From Hydrogenophaga sp. (GTDB lineage: Bacteria; Pseudomonadota; Gammaproteobacteria; Burkholderiales; Burkholderiaceae_C): 64,000 nt of DNA. The stretch is taken from positions 186,001 through 250,000 of the forward strand of contig NZ_JAUSCF010000039.1 of NCBI RefSeq assembly GCF_030651625.1. Direction: 5' to 3'. The notes beneath the pieces are model-generated. The model was not told where the DNA came from, did no database searches, and saw only the letters and a list, made by a program, of their open reading frames with translations. Numbering within the stretch: position 1 is the first letter of the stretch; the number at the start of each line of letters is the position of its first letter. A program made the position numbers and the translations under genes. This document shows, one piece after another, positions 16,773 through 25,531 of the stretch.

Positions 16773-17705
16773 ATGCAAATTCTGCTGGCACAACCCCGTG
16801 GTTTCTGCGCCGGTGTCACGCGCGCGATAGACATCGTCGATCGCGCGCTGGCCCGGCACGGCGCACCCGTCTATGTCTTTCACGAGATCGTTCACAACCA
16901 GTGGGTGGTGAACGACCTGCGCTCTCGGGGCGCGGTGTTCGTGGATTCGCTGCGCCTGGTGCCTCCGGGCGCTCATGTGGTCTTCAGCGCGCACGGGGTT
17001 TCTGCCGATGTGGAGACCCAGGCCCGTGCCTTCTTCCTGCACACGGTAGACGCCACCTGCCCGCTTGTGAGCAAGGTGCACCAGCAGGCCCAGCGCTTTG
17101 AACGCCTGGGCTACACCCTGCTGATGATCGGTCACGCCGGGCACCAGGAGGTGCGTGGCACCATGGGCCGGGTCAGAGGGTCCATGCACCTGATAAGCCA
17201 GGAGAGCGACGTGGCGGCGCTGAACCTGCCCTCCGATGTGCGCATCGCCTATGTGACGCAAACCACCCTGAGCCTGGAAGACACCCGCGACGTGATTGCC
17301 GCCCTGAAGCAGCGATTCCCCTTCATCGTGGGACCCGACGTGAACGACATCTGCTACGCCACGCAGAACCGCCAGGTGGCGGTGCGCGCACTGGCCGCGC
17401 AGGTGGACATCGTGCTGGTGGTCGGCGCACGCAACAGCTCCAACTCCAACCGCCTGCGTGAAGTGGCGGCCCGCGCTGGCGTGCCGGCCCATCTGGTGCA
17501 GGAAGCCAGCGAGATCCAACCCGACTGGCTGGGCAAGAACGATCGCGTGGGCGTGACGTCGGGTGCCTCCACCCCGGAGTTGCTGGTGCAGCAGGTGGTG
17601 CAGGCGCTGCAGGCCAGCCACGCAGGGCCGGTGGTGCAGCTGCCAGGCGTGCGCGAAAACGTGATGTTCCGTATGCCTGCCGAAGTGGCAGACGAAACCG
17701 CATAG
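16773..17705 (+). CDS. ispH: 4-hydroxy-3-methylbut-2-enyl diphosphate reductase IspH (LytB)
   Basis: IspH is the 4Fe-4S enzyme of the last MEP-pathway step, making isopentenyl and dimethylallyl diphosphate. The start MQILLAQPRGFCAGVTRAI at 16773 has a GGAG site. The three cluster cysteines are visible: Cys12 (GFCAG), Cys96 (DATCPLVSK) and Cys194 (NDICYATQNRQ). The EIVHNQWVV and VGARNSSNSNR substrate segments are also present; 310 residues is normal. Its place between pufC and crtA suggests precursor supply is co-expressed with pigment synthesis; another genomic copy for housekeeping is possible but not visible here. Confidence 0.95.
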   Translation: MQILLAQPRGFCAGVTRAIDIVDRALARHGAPVYVFHEIVHNQWVVNDLRSRGAVFVDSLRLVPPGAHVVFSAHGVSADVETQARAFFLHTVDATCPLVSKVHQQAQRFERLGYTLLMIGHAGHQEVRGTMGRVRGSMHLISQESDVAALNLPSDVRIAYVTQTTLSLEDTRDVIAALKQRFPFIVGPDVNDICYATQNRQVAVRALAAQVDIVLVVGARNSSNSNRLREVAARAGVPAHLVQEASEIQPDWLGKNDRVGVTSGASTPELLVQQVVQALQASHAGPVVQLPGVRENVMFRMPAEVADETA

Positions 17706-17709
17706 ACCA

Positions 17710-18585
17710 ATGCCGGAACACACCCCCGAACTCATCACCCTGTCTGGCGTGGTCGTTGTAGTCCTCGTCAACACCCTGAGCGAGCACAAGACCTGGGCCT
17801 GGATGCGCATGGTGCAGGGTCCCGCTGTGCTGAAAGACATCCCAGGCATGTGCTTCGCCAAGGTCATGGGCAGCGGCCATGGGGGTGGCTTTGGCATACG
17901 CCCCAGTGCCACCCACCAGGGGCTCATCACCATGTTTGACCACGCCGACCATGCCAAGGCCTTTCTGGCCGGCCCGGTGGTGCAAGGCTACCGCGAGCGC
18001 GCGGGGGACTTCTGGACCGGCACGCTCGAAGTGCTGACCGCGCGCGGGCAATGGGACGGCCAGGCCTGGGGCGCCACCTCATCCACCCAGCTGGGTTTTG
18101 AGAGCGATGCGGCCAACGACCCCAGCGACCCGCGCCCGCTGGCCGCCCTGACCCGCGCCAGCATCCGTCCGGCCAAAGCCATGGCCTTCTGGCGCAACGC
18201 GCCCGCCACACAAGCCGCCATGCAGCAGGCCAGTGGCTGCACGCTGGCCATGGGCCTGGGTGAGGCGCCGCTGGTGCGCCAGTGCACCTTCAGTCTCTGG
18301 AAAGATACCCCTTCCATGCTTGAATATGCGCACCAGGGGGCACACCAGCAGGCCATCGAAGCCGCCTACAAACACCGCTATTTCTCCGAATCGCTGTTTG
18401 TGCGCATGCGCCTGCTGCAGCAAGATGGGCACTGGCCCGCACCGTCCCAGATAGCCACATCCAACCTCAACGAAGACGCTGCGGATGAGGCCGACACCAC
18501 CGACAAGTCAGACACACAGGATCGGGCCACAGTCGAAGCTGAACACCTGCACGAGCCCATGCATGGCAAAGGCACGGCTTCATGA
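17710..18585 (+). CDS. crtA: Spheroidene monooxygenase CrtA
   Basis: CrtA inserts oxygen at C2 of spheroidene to give spheroidenone, a haem-dependent step active under oxygen. The 291-residue protein shows typical CrtA blocks: HKTWAWMRMVQGPAVLKDIPG is represented near residues 26-46, MGSGHGGGFGIRPSATHQGL near 53-72, and the C-terminal KHRYFSESLFVRMRLL region. A charged low-complexity tail of about 40 residues follows. It starts 4 bases after ispH, and its stop overlaps the crtD start (ATGA). Confidence 0.92.
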   Translation: MPEHTPELITLSGVVVVVLVNTLSEHKTWAWMRMVQGPAVLKDIPGMCFAKVMGSGHGGGFGIRPSATHQGLITMFDHADHAKAFLAGPVVQGYRERAGDFWTGTLEVLTARGQWDGQAWGATSSTQLGFESDAANDPSDPRPLAALTRASIRPAKAMAFWRNAPATQAAMQQASGCTLAMGLGEAPLVRQCTFSLWKDTPSMLEYAHQGAHQQAIEAAYKHRYFSESLFVRMRLLQQDGHWPAPSQIATSNLNEDAADEADTTDKSDTQDRATVEAEHLHEPMHGKGTAS

Positions 18586-20129
18586 ACGCACACAGGGTGG
18601 TGGTCGTGGGCGCCGGCATGGGCGGTCTGGTGGCCGCCCTTCAACTGGCGCACCAGGGTCTGGACGTGACCGTGGTGGAAGCCGCAGCCACGCCCGGCGG
18701 CAAACTGCGCCAGGTGATGGTGGACGGCCAGCCCATCGACAGCGGCCCCACCGTGTTCACCATGCGTTGGGTGTTCGACCAACTGCTGGCCTCTGTGGGC
18801 ACGCGGCTTGAGAATGAACTGCGCATACAGCCGCTGCCGGTGCTGGCGCGGCACTGGTGGGCTGGTGACGGACAAGGCGAGGGTAGCCAGCTGGACCTGC
18901 TGGCCGACCCCGCCCAGGCTTTCGACGCCGTGGCCCGCTTTGCCGGGCCTGATGAAGCACGCCGCTTCCAGGCCTTTTGCGCGGAGGCGCGCAGGGTGTA
19001 CCAGGCGCTGGAGGCCCCCTACATTCAGCGCGCATCCACCGGCCCGCTCGCCCTCACCATGAACCTGGGCCTGCGCGGCCTGGCCACCCTCAGCGCACTG
19101 GGGCCGCTGCGCAGCCTGTGGCACACACTGGGCCGCCATTTCCACGACCCGCGCATGCGACAGCTGTTTGCGCGCTACGCCACCTACACCGGCTCGTCAC
19201 CCTGGCAGGCCCCGGCCACCTTGATGCTCATTGCCCAGGTGGAGCTGGACGGGGTGTGGTCGGTGGACGGCGGCATGCACGCCCTTGCGCGCTGCCTCGA
19301 ACGCCTGGCGCGCGAGCGCGGCGCCACCTTCCGCTACCAGAGCCCTTGCGAGCAGATCGAACTCCGACGTGGCCGCGTGGCAGCGGTGCGCCTGACCAGC
19401 GGCGAAACACTGACAGCCGACAGCGTGGTCTTCAACGGCGATGCCGCTGCACTGCGCGCCGGCCTGCTGGGCAAGGGCCCGCGCCGCGCGGTGCAGCGCA
19501 AGGCCCCTCCCCGCTCGCTCTCGGCCATCACCTGGTCCATCAACGCCCCCACCAGCGGCTTGGCACTGGACCGTCACAACGTGTTCTTCCAGCGCAACTA
19601 CGCCAACGAGTTCGACGACATCTTTCGCGCCGGGCGCCTGCCCCGGCAACCCACGGTCTATGTGTGCGCGCAAGACCGTGGCATCCCCGACGTTCCCACC
19701 GGGGCCGAGCGCCTGCTCTGCCTGGTGAACGCACCCGCCGCAGGTGACTGCGACAGCATCTCACCCGAGGCGATCGAACAATGCGAGAACAACACATGGG
19801 CCCTGCTGCGGCGCTGTGGCCTGAACATGCAACCCACGCAGCGGCAGGTGGTGCGCACCACACCGACGGACTTTCACCACCTGTTCCCGGCAACAGGCGG
19901 CGCGCTCTACGGACAGGCGAGCCACGGGTGGACATCGGCCTTCGCGAGGTCAGGGGCGAGAACGCCGGTGCCGGGCCTGTACCTGGCGGGGGGCAGCGTG
20001 CACCCGGGGCCGGGCGTGCCGATGGCGGCGCTTTCAGGCCTGCGGGCGGTCGAGGCCGTGATGGCGAACCCCGCTTTGACCAGGTGGTGCCCGCCGGTGG
20101 CTACCTCTGGTGGTACATCGACGCCCTGA
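18582..20129 (+). CDS. crtD: Hydroxyneurosporene / methoxyneurosporene desaturase CrtD
   Basis: CrtD introduces the C3,4 double bond in 1-hydroxy- or 1-methoxy-carotenoids. The 515-residue flavoprotein has the N-terminal FAD-binding motif VVVGAGMGGLVAA followed by VVEAAATPGGKL, and the C-terminal FAD motif PGLYLAGGSVHPGPGVPMA. The segment RHNVFFQRNYANEFDDIF near residue 330 favours CrtD over phytoene desaturase CrtI, which is not found in the window. Start overlaps crtA by 4 bases; the 3' end overlaps crtC. Confidence 0.9.
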   Translation: MNAHRVVVVGAGMGGLVAALQLAHQGLDVTVVEAAATPGGKLRQVMVDGQPIDSGPTVFTMRWVFDQLLASVGTRLENELRIQPLPVLARHWWAGDGQGEGSQLDLLADPAQAFDAVARFAGPDEARRFQAFCAEARRVYQALEAPYIQRASTGPLALTMNLGLRGLATLSALGPLRSLWHTLGRHFHDPRMRQLFARYATYTGSSPWQAPATLMLIAQVELDGVWSVDGGMHALARCLERLARERGATFRYQSPCEQIELRRGRVAAVRLTSGETLTADSVVFNGDAAALRAGLLGKGPRRAVQRKAPPRSLSAITWSINAPTSGLALDRHNVFFQRNYANEFDDIFRAGRLPRQPTVYVCAQDRGIPDVPTGAERLLCLVNAPAAGDCDSISPEAIEQCENNTWALLRRCGLNMQPTQRQVVRTTPTDFHHLFPATGGALYGQASHGWTSAFARSGARTPVPGLYLAGGSVHPGPGVPMAALSGLRAVEAVMANPALTRWCPPVATSGGTSTP

Positions 20130-20998
20130 GCGACGACGGCGCATTCGGTCTGTCGATCATCGCTTTTGTGGGCAGCGTGTTTTCGCCCTACTATGCCTGG
20201 GCGAGGCGAGGCACCCCGAAGCACCCCATCAACCCGGACAACCACTGCGCACTCAACGTGGCGCTGTACAGCGCGGGCGCGAAGCGCTGGTCCATGACCG
20301 AACGCGGCGCATCGCACAACCACCGCAACCGCCACCACTTCCAGATCGGCCCCAGCGAACTGGTCTGGCACAACGACGCACTCACCATCCACATCGACGA
20401 GGTGTGTGCCCCCCTGCCCCGCCGCATCCGTGGCACCGTGACGCTGCACCCCAGCCAGCTGTTCAACTTCAGCACACCGCTGGACGCAACCGGTCGCCAC
20501 CGCTGGGGCCCGCTGGGGCCGCACGCGCGGGTGGAGGTGAACCTCCAACACCCGGCTCAAAAATGGCAAGGGCACGGCTATCTGGACAGCAATGAGGGCG
20601 ACGAACCGGTGGAGCGCGCCTTCACCGAGTGGGACTGGTCACGCAGCCAGATGAAAGACGGCAGCACGGCGGTGATTTATGACGTGGAACCCGGGAAGGC
20701 CACAGGCACGTTGCTGGCGCTTAGATTTGGAACCGATGGTCACGTGAAGCCGTTTGAAGCACCGCCGCTCCAAGGGCTACCCCGCACTGCCTGGCGCTTG
20801 CAGCGACGCATGCGCAGCGATGCCCCAGTGTGCATGGTTCAACAACTGGAAGACACGCCGTTCTACCAGCGCGCCATCCTGCAGAGCAGTCTGCTTGGTG
20901 AGCAGGTGACGAGTTTTCACGAGACCTTGCACGTACCGCGGCTGGTATCGCCCATGGTGCAGGGGATGTTGCCTTGGCGGATGCCAAGGCGGGCGTAG
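20084..20998 (+). CDS. crtC: Carotenoid 1,2-hydratase CrtC (start uncertain)
   Basis: CrtC hydrates the psi end of neurosporene/spheroidene precursors. Recognisable blocks are GGYLWWYIDALSDDGAFGLS, IIAFVGSVFSPYYAWAR, and a C-terminal SFHETLHVPRLVSPMVQGMLPWRMP. The frame has no ATG near the homologous start: the nearest usable starts are GTG at 20084 or 20087, overlapping crtD by about 45 bases and giving 304 residues, near the usual size. Homology-like sequence (FDQ) seems to begin five codons earlier, so a non-standard start or coupling from crtD is possible. It is the last gene of the photosynthesis cluster; 20999-21129 is a short convergent gap. Confidence 0.85.
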   Translation: MVPAGGYLWWYIDALSDDGAFGLSIIAFVGSVFSPYYAWARRGTPKHPINPDNHCALNVALYSAGAKRWSMTERGASHNHRNRHHFQIGPSELVWHNDALTIHIDEVCAPLPRRIRGTVTLHPSQLFNFSTPLDATGRHRWGPLGPHARVEVNLQHPAQKWQGHGYLDSNEGDEPVERAFTEWDWSRSQMKDGSTAVIYDVEPGKATGTLLALRFGTDGHVKPFEAPPLQGLPRTAWRLQRRMRSDAPVCMVQQLEDTPFYQRAILQSSLLGEQVTSFHETLHVPRLVSPMVQGMLPWRMPRRA

Positions 20999-21129
20999 AC
21001 GTTTGAATGCTTTCCAACCTCCATGGCTTCGGGATTCATGCTGGTGGGCACGATGGCCATGCTGCGGGTACGAAACTGAGCGAAGTGCAAAGACGCTGTG
21101 ACCTCCTTGGGGCGAGCCGTCGATACAGT

Positions 21130-22080
21130 TCACCTGAACAGGTACCGGGGTATCAACCAGACATAAGCCACCATGCCGAACAGTTCCACCAGGGACTGGA
21201 CCACAATCACCACCGCCGCCACCTCCCAGCCCGCAGGAAGCAACAGGGCCAGGGGCAGCACCACGAAAGAATTGCGTGTGCCCATGCTGAATGCCAGCGT
21301 TCGCCCCTGAGGGGTGGGCAAGTGCAGTTGAACCGCAATGCCCTTGGACAGCAACGCGGCTGCGACCAGAAACACCACGAACACAGGCAACACCTTTTGG
21401 AGTTCGCCCATGGCATCCAGCACCGTGCCCACCTGTGCGCCCGCAATCAGGAACACCACGAGCGCGAGCAGCGGCACCGACCACCAGGCCAGGGCTTCGC
21501 GCAGCCCCTGGGCTCCGGGATGCGTTTCCACCCAACGCTCGGCCAATGCTGCTCCTGTCAGGGGCACGAGCACGATCAGCACGGCGGGTGCCAGCGTGAC
21601 CCAGTCCCATGAGCCCAGGCTCTGAGCGTCGGCCATCAGCCACAGGTACAGCGGGAGCAGGATCAACTGCAACACCAGATTCAGCGGCGTGATGGCAATG
21701 GCTCGGGGCACGTCCCCCTTGCCCAGTTGGCTGAACGTGATGAACCAGTCGGTGCACGGTACCAGCAGAACCAGCAGCACACCCAATCGCAAAACGGGAT
21801 CGAAACCGAACAGCTCTACCAGCACCCATGCCAGCAAAGGAATTGCGACGAAGTTGCCCAGCAGCACGGCGGTTGCGAAGCGCCGGTCGCGCAACGCAGC
21901 TCGCACATGCAGCAGTGGTACCTGGAGGAAGGTGGCAAACAGGAGCGCCGCCAGGACGGGCCACAACAGGGCCTCCATGGCCGGGCCGACCTCCGGCCAT
22001 GCGGTGCCCGCAGCCAGGCCCAAGCCGATGGCAACCAGATAAGCCCAGACCTGATGGCGTTCCAGCGCGAAACGGCTCAC
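21130..22080 (-). CDS. ACR3 / bile-acid:sodium symporter (BASS) family transporter
   Basis: A 316-residue membrane protein with about ten hydrophobic spans. The motif LVPCTDWFITFSQLGKGD near residue 106 matches the ACR3 arsenite-efflux signature, with a conserved cysteine in the fourth span. SMGTRNSFVVLPLALLLP fits the late conserved helix. Arsenite or related oxyanion export is the most likely role, but BASS relatives move other anions. It stands alone, convergent with crtC and divergent from the copper-related genes; no arsR or arsC is nearby. Confidence 0.8.
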   Translation of the reverse strand: MSRFALERHQVWAYLVAIGLGLAAGTAWPEVGPAMEALLWPVLAALLFATFLQVPLLHVRAALRDRRFATAVLLGNFVAIPLLAWVLVELFGFDPVLRLGVLLVLLVPCTDWFITFSQLGKGDVPRAIAITPLNLVLQLILLPLYLWLMADAQSLGSWDWVTLAPAVLIVLVPLTGAALAERWVETHPGAQGLREALAWWSVPLLALVVFLIAGAQVGTVLDAMGELQKVLPVFVVFLVAAALLSKGIAVQLHLPTPQGRTLAFSMGTRNSFVVLPLALLLPAGWEVAAVVIVVQSLVELFGMVAYVWLIPRYLFR

Positions 22081-22249
22081 GAACAGTCCCCTGAAGTGTC
22101 GGGCGAAGGACCACCGGCACAGCCCTCGCTGCAGGCCCGCACAGCAGTCCGGTGCGCCTGTGCAATCGTGCGTGCCTCCACGCAGTCGCGTTTGCTGCTG
22201 GTGGGCAGGGCAACCAGCTCACGCGTTGTCGGTCTTTTCACGCAAGTCC

Positions 22250-22280
22250 TTGCATCTCAAGTAGCTTGAGATCCTACAGG
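22250..22280 (+). promoter_or_regulatory. MerR-type promoter dyad
   Basis: ATCTCAAG-TAG-CTTGAGAT (22254-22272) is a perfect 8-base inverted repeat. It lies within a 19-base spacer between TTGCAT (22250-22255) and TACAGG (22275-22280). An over-long 19-20 base spacer containing the dyad is the hallmark of promoters bent open by MerR-family activators, and the sequence resembles SoxR and metal-MerR boxes. On the plus strand it points towards the copper genes, though the first clear gene starts 335 bases on. The 22081-22340 stretch holds no gene that I can support. Confidence 0.45.
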
Positions 22281-22340
22281 GGGTTCACGGGAATCAACCC
22301 CCACCAATCAACCGGAGGAGTCAAGAAGGCAAGAGGTGAG

Positions 22341-22532
22341 TCAGAAGCGTCCATCCCTGTCGCCGCCAGTCACCCAGATCTGATGGCCAGGATGCGTGGC
22401 GTTCAGGTACACCATGGCGCACACTGAAATCACCAAGCCCGTCATGCCCCAGGCTTCGGCTCGATCTGTACGGTGGCCCACCGACCGTGGCAGAGCCTGG
22501 TCGCAAACTGCTTTTACCGGGCTTTGTGCCAT
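22341..22532 (-). CDS. Possible small membrane protein
   Basis: A 63-residue reading frame with an AAAGG ribosome-binding site 5 bases before its ATG. It has one weak hydrophobic segment (GMTGLVISVCAMVYL, about residues 29-43) and a polar tail. I do not recognise it. It lies alone between the ACR3-like gene and the copper cluster on the opposite strand. Start context is its best support; it may be spurious. Confidence 0.4.
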   Translation of the reverse strand: MAQSPVKAVCDQALPRSVGHRTDRAEAWGMTGLVISVCAMVYLNATHPGHQIWVTGGDRDGRF

Positions 22533-22615
22533 GGTTGCCTTTCTTGATCTGTGTCAATTCGACAAGAGCGCCAAGGTTTAGCCTTGGACGATAGCCTTCC
22601 CAACCCTGAACGAAC

Positions 22616-23029
22616 ATGCACCTGTCCCGCCGCTCACTGCGACACATCACCAGGATGATCCTGGCGATGTGGCTGTTTGCGTTGGGCGCAGGTGTGGCCA
22701 ACGCCTGCCTGCTGAACACGACAAACGACAGCAATCAGTCATCGTTCTCTGTGGCATCGCCTGGCGCCCCTGGCGCCCACGCTCACCAGAAAGAACTGCC
22801 CGACCCCGGCACCGCTGGATGCCTCAAGTTCTGCGATGAACCCAGGCTGGCCATCACGAAGCTGGACCAGCCCATCAGCGATGGTGGTGCGGTCATGGTC
22901 GGCACGCTGACCCGGGCACTGGCGCCTGCATCGGCTTCGGCCACTGCCGATCAACTTCCGGTGCTCAGCCACCGACCCGCGCACCTGGCCTTGCCCATTG
23001 CTGCGCGACCCCACCGCCTGACGTTATAG
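22616..23029 (+). CDS. Exported hypothetical protein at head of copper cluster
   Basis: A 137-residue protein with a basic N-terminus and a hydrophobic export signal ending in GVANA-C (about residues 13-31). The mature part has cysteines at AC-LLN and GCLKFCDEP, a His/Ala-rich linker, and a low-complexity C-terminus. I know of similar small exported proteins beside copper-resistance genes but can assign no function. It precedes the Met-rich lipoprotein by 128 bases. An imperfect dyad, CCAAGG-TTTAG-CCTTGG (22571-22587), lies about 30 bases upstream of the ATG and may be an operator. Confidence 0.65.
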   Translation: MHLSRRSLRHITRMILAMWLFALGAGVANACLLNTTNDSNQSSFSVASPGAPGAHAHQKELPDPGTAGCLKFCDEPRLAITKLDQPISDGGAVMVGTLTRALAPASASATADQLPVLSHRPAHLALPIAARPHRLTL

Positions 23030-23157
23030 GAAGCATCGCGGGCAACCGCGATCTGCGCTCCCGCGTTCTGGCCGGCCCCAGCGGCCCACCCCTTTCCGAG
23101 CCTCCCCATCGTGACGCCATCGCTGGCGGCACCCGTATTCATTCACAGGACACCACC

Positions 23158-23679
23158 ATGAAAAAAATCATCACCCTCGTTGCGCTCTCCACCACTGCTT
23201 TTCTGACCGCATGCGCGAACCCGACCCCACCGGGCGCGGGCTCCGCGCCGGCGGCAAACGCCGATGCGCACGCCGAGCACCATCCAGCCACTGCAGCGGC
23301 AGCTGCACCTTCAGCATCAGCACCCGCAGCACCTGCCGCCATGGACGAACGCATGAAGAACATGCAGGCCATGCGCGACAAGATGATGAACGCCAAGACG
23401 CCGGCCGAACGGCAGGCCCTGATGGATGAGCACATGAAATCCATGCACGAAGGCATGGCGATGATGAAGGGCATGAAGGGCATGGGGAACATGAAAGGCA
23501 TGCAAGGCATGCAAGGCATGCAAGGCATGGGGGGCATGTCGGGAATGAAGGACATGCCCATGAAGGACATGGCCAAGCACCATCAGATGATGGAGATGCG
23601 CATGGAAATGATGCAGACCATGATGGAAATGATGATGCAGCGCATGCCGGGTGCTGCCACGCCTCCTGCGGGCAGGTGA
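23158..23679 (+). CDS. Met-rich periplasmic lipoprotein, probable copper binder
   Basis: A 173-residue lipoprotein: signal peptide with lipobox LTAC (Cys19), a 40-residue Ala/Pro/His linker (HAEHHP), then a helix-prone region extraordinarily rich in methionine with many MxxM and KGM/QGM repeats (about residues 62-165). Methionine clusters of this kind bind Cu(I) in the periplasm (CopC, CusF, PcoE-type proteins). It immediately precedes a multicopper oxidase, with which it presumably cooperates by sequestering or delivering copper. Codon-level repetition (ATGCAAGGC units near 23500) shows recent internal expansion. Function is inferred from composition and context. Confidence 0.8.
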   Translation: MKKIITLVALSTTAFLTACANPTPPGAGSAPAANADAHAEHHPATAAAAAPSASAPAAPAAMDERMKNMQAMRDKMMNAKTPAERQALMDEHMKSMHEGMAMMKGMKGMGNMKGMQGMQGMQGMGGMSGMKDMPMKDMAKHHQMMEMRMEMMQTMMEMMMQRMPGAATPPAGR

Positions 23680-23723
23680 CGGGCCATCACCGCCCACTTC
23701 ACAACCCACAACAGGAGTTCTGA

Positions 23724-25391
23724 ATGTCCATATTCACGCGACGGCACTTCATCGGCAGCATCGGCGCGCTGGGTGCGGCCGGTTCTGTACCGGGTGTTCT
23801 GGCGGCAAACCCCCGCGCGACGGGCGCCATGACCAAAGAGATCACCGGCATCGAAAAAGAGGCGGCGAGCTTTGCCAACCCGCTGCGGCTGCCGGGGAGC
23901 AGCGGCCTCTTCGGCGTGCTCCCGGTGTCCGAGTTCCGGGAAGTGCAGGTGGTGCGCAGCGAGATCGAGGTGCTCCCCGGTCGGCGCACACCGTTTCTGG
24001 CCTATGTCGTCGAATCGGGCGGCAAGAAATTCCTGAACCCGGCGATTCTGGCCCGTCGCGGCGACGAGATGCGGGTGCGGATGATCAACCGCATCGATCA
24101 ACCGACCGTCATCCACTGGCACGGCCTGAGTGTGGATTCGCGCAACGACGGCAACGGTCTCAAGGTGGTGCCACCCGGGCGCAGCATGGACTACGACTTC
24201 ACCCTGCGCGACCGTTCGTCCATGTACTGGTACCACCCCCATGCGCACGGCTACATCCCGCAGCAGGCCTACCACGGCCTGGCCAGTCTGCTGTTTGTGG
24301 AGGACGACGACGAGAGCGCGCTTCGCAAGGAACTGGACCTGGCCCTGGGCGACACAGAAATTCCCCTGGTGCTGCAGGACCGCGAGTTCGACGCACAGGG
24401 GCGGTTGCGCTATGCGCCCACGGCTGCCCAGTCCTTTGGTGGCTGGGTGGGGGACCGTTTGCTGGTCAATCTGACGGAGCAGCCCTTCATCGAGGCCGGG
24501 CGCCGCATCGTGCGCTTTCGCATTCTCAACGGTAGCAACGCACGCAACTACCGGTTGGCCTTCGTGCAGGGCGGCCGCCCTCTTGGCTTCTTTCTGGCAG
24601 GCACCGACGGTGGCTTGCTGGCCCAACCGCTGCGCATCGACCAGACCTTCATCGCCCCCGGCCAGCGCCTGGACGTGCTGGTGGACCTGCGGGAAGCCGA
24701 CCCTGGCCTGCCTGTGACGCTGGCCTCGCTCACCTTCGACCCGATGCACAACGAGGGGGGGCATGGCATGGGCCACACTGGCCATGCTGCACCACCCATG
24801 GCCCACATGGGCCATGGCCAGCACGGCGCCGCGCGCGCGGCAGAACCGTCTCACCCGATGGCCATGGAGGGCGACGCGCGCGCCCTGATGCGCATCGACC
24901 TGAAACCGTCCGCCAAATACGAGCGGCGCATGCCCACGGCGCTGTCCAGCCTGCCCGCTGTCACGGCCTCTGCGAACCCGCCTCGGCGCATGCAACTCGG
25001 GCACAACGACAAAGGCAACTGGACGATCAATGGTCAAGTCTTCGATCCGAAAGTCGCGGCGCTGAGCGTGCAGCGCGGCGCCCGCGAGAACTGGCTGATC
25101 GAAAACGCCGAACGCAGCATGCCCCACCCCATGCACCTTCACGGCTTTCTGTTCCGGGTGATCGAGCGTCTGGGCAGCCCTGCAACCGTGCGCGAGCTGG
25201 CGGGCGCAAAGGGGCTGCTGCCGCAGGACCTGGGCGTCATCGATACCGTGCACGTCTGGCCCGGTGAATCGGTGCGGATCGCCATCGACTTCGCTCACCC
25301 GCACGCGGGCGATCAGGACTACGTCTTTCACTGCCACACGCTGGAACATGCGGAAGCGGGAATGATGCTGCGCTACACCGTGAAAGCATGA
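23724..25391 (+). CDS. Multicopper oxidase (CueO/CopA type)
   Basis: A 555-residue multicopper oxidase with a Tat signal (TRRHFIG then a hydrophobic stretch), so it is exported folded. All four ligand blocks are present: HWHG (His131), HPHAHG (His171), HPMHLHGF, and HCHTLEHAEAGMM (from His536) for the type 1, 2 and 3 coppers. A His/Met-rich insertion (about residues 347-380) resembles the methionine-rich substrate loop of CueO. Expected role is periplasmic oxidation of Cu(I) to less toxic Cu(II). It follows the Met-rich lipoprotein by 44 bases. Confidence 0.93.
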   Translation: MSIFTRRHFIGSIGALGAAGSVPGVLAANPRATGAMTKEITGIEKEAASFANPLRLPGSSGLFGVLPVSEFREVQVVRSEIEVLPGRRTPFLAYVVESGGKKFLNPAILARRGDEMRVRMINRIDQPTVIHWHGLSVDSRNDGNGLKVVPPGRSMDYDFTLRDRSSMYWYHPHAHGYIPQQAYHGLASLLFVEDDDESALRKELDLALGDTEIPLVLQDREFDAQGRLRYAPTAAQSFGGWVGDRLLVNLTEQPFIEAGRRIVRFRILNGSNARNYRLAFVQGGRPLGFFLAGTDGGLLAQPLRIDQTFIAPGQRLDVLVDLREADPGLPVTLASLTFDPMHNEGGHGMGHTGHAAPPMAHMGHGQHGAARAAEPSHPMAMEGDARALMRIDLKPSAKYERRMPTALSSLPAVTASANPPRRMQLGHNDKGNWTINGQVFDPKVAALSVQRGARENWLIENAERSMPHPMHLHGFLFRVIERLGSPATVRELAGAKGLLPQDLGVIDTVHVWPGESVRIAIDFAHPHAGDQDYVFHCHTLEHAEAGMMLRYTVKA

Positions 25392-25490
25392 AATGAAACA
25401 CCCCCGCGCCGCTTCGCGTCACCCCCTCGAGGGGGCGGCACTGGCCGTCCGGCAACGCCGGCCCGGCGGTGCCTCTGGATCGGACCGTTT
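25392..25490. repeat. Dispersed GC-rich repeat (copy 2)
   Basis: Begins just after the oxidase stop with ACACCCCCGCGCCGCTTCGC and runs through CCCCCTCGAGGGGGCGG, GGCACTGGCCGTCCGGC and AACGCCGGCCCGGCGGTGCC. It is almost identical in order and sequence to the copy between pufL and pufM. Short internal palindromes (CCCCCTCGAGGGGG, CCGGCAACGCCGG) could form hairpins and may attenuate transcription between the oxidase and the next gene. Confidence 0.8.
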
Positions 25491-25531
25491 CATGCGTCGT
25501 GGGTCGCGCGCTGCGCGTTGGAGTAACCAGG

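Noticed and set aside
22396..22581. A 61-codon plus-strand frame opposite the small membrane-protein candidate
   Set aside because: No ribosome-binding site and no coherent hydrophobic or folded segment.
23583..25349. A 588-codon minus-strand frame opposite the multicopper oxidase
   Set aside because: Shadow; oxidase copper ligands prove the plus-strand reading.
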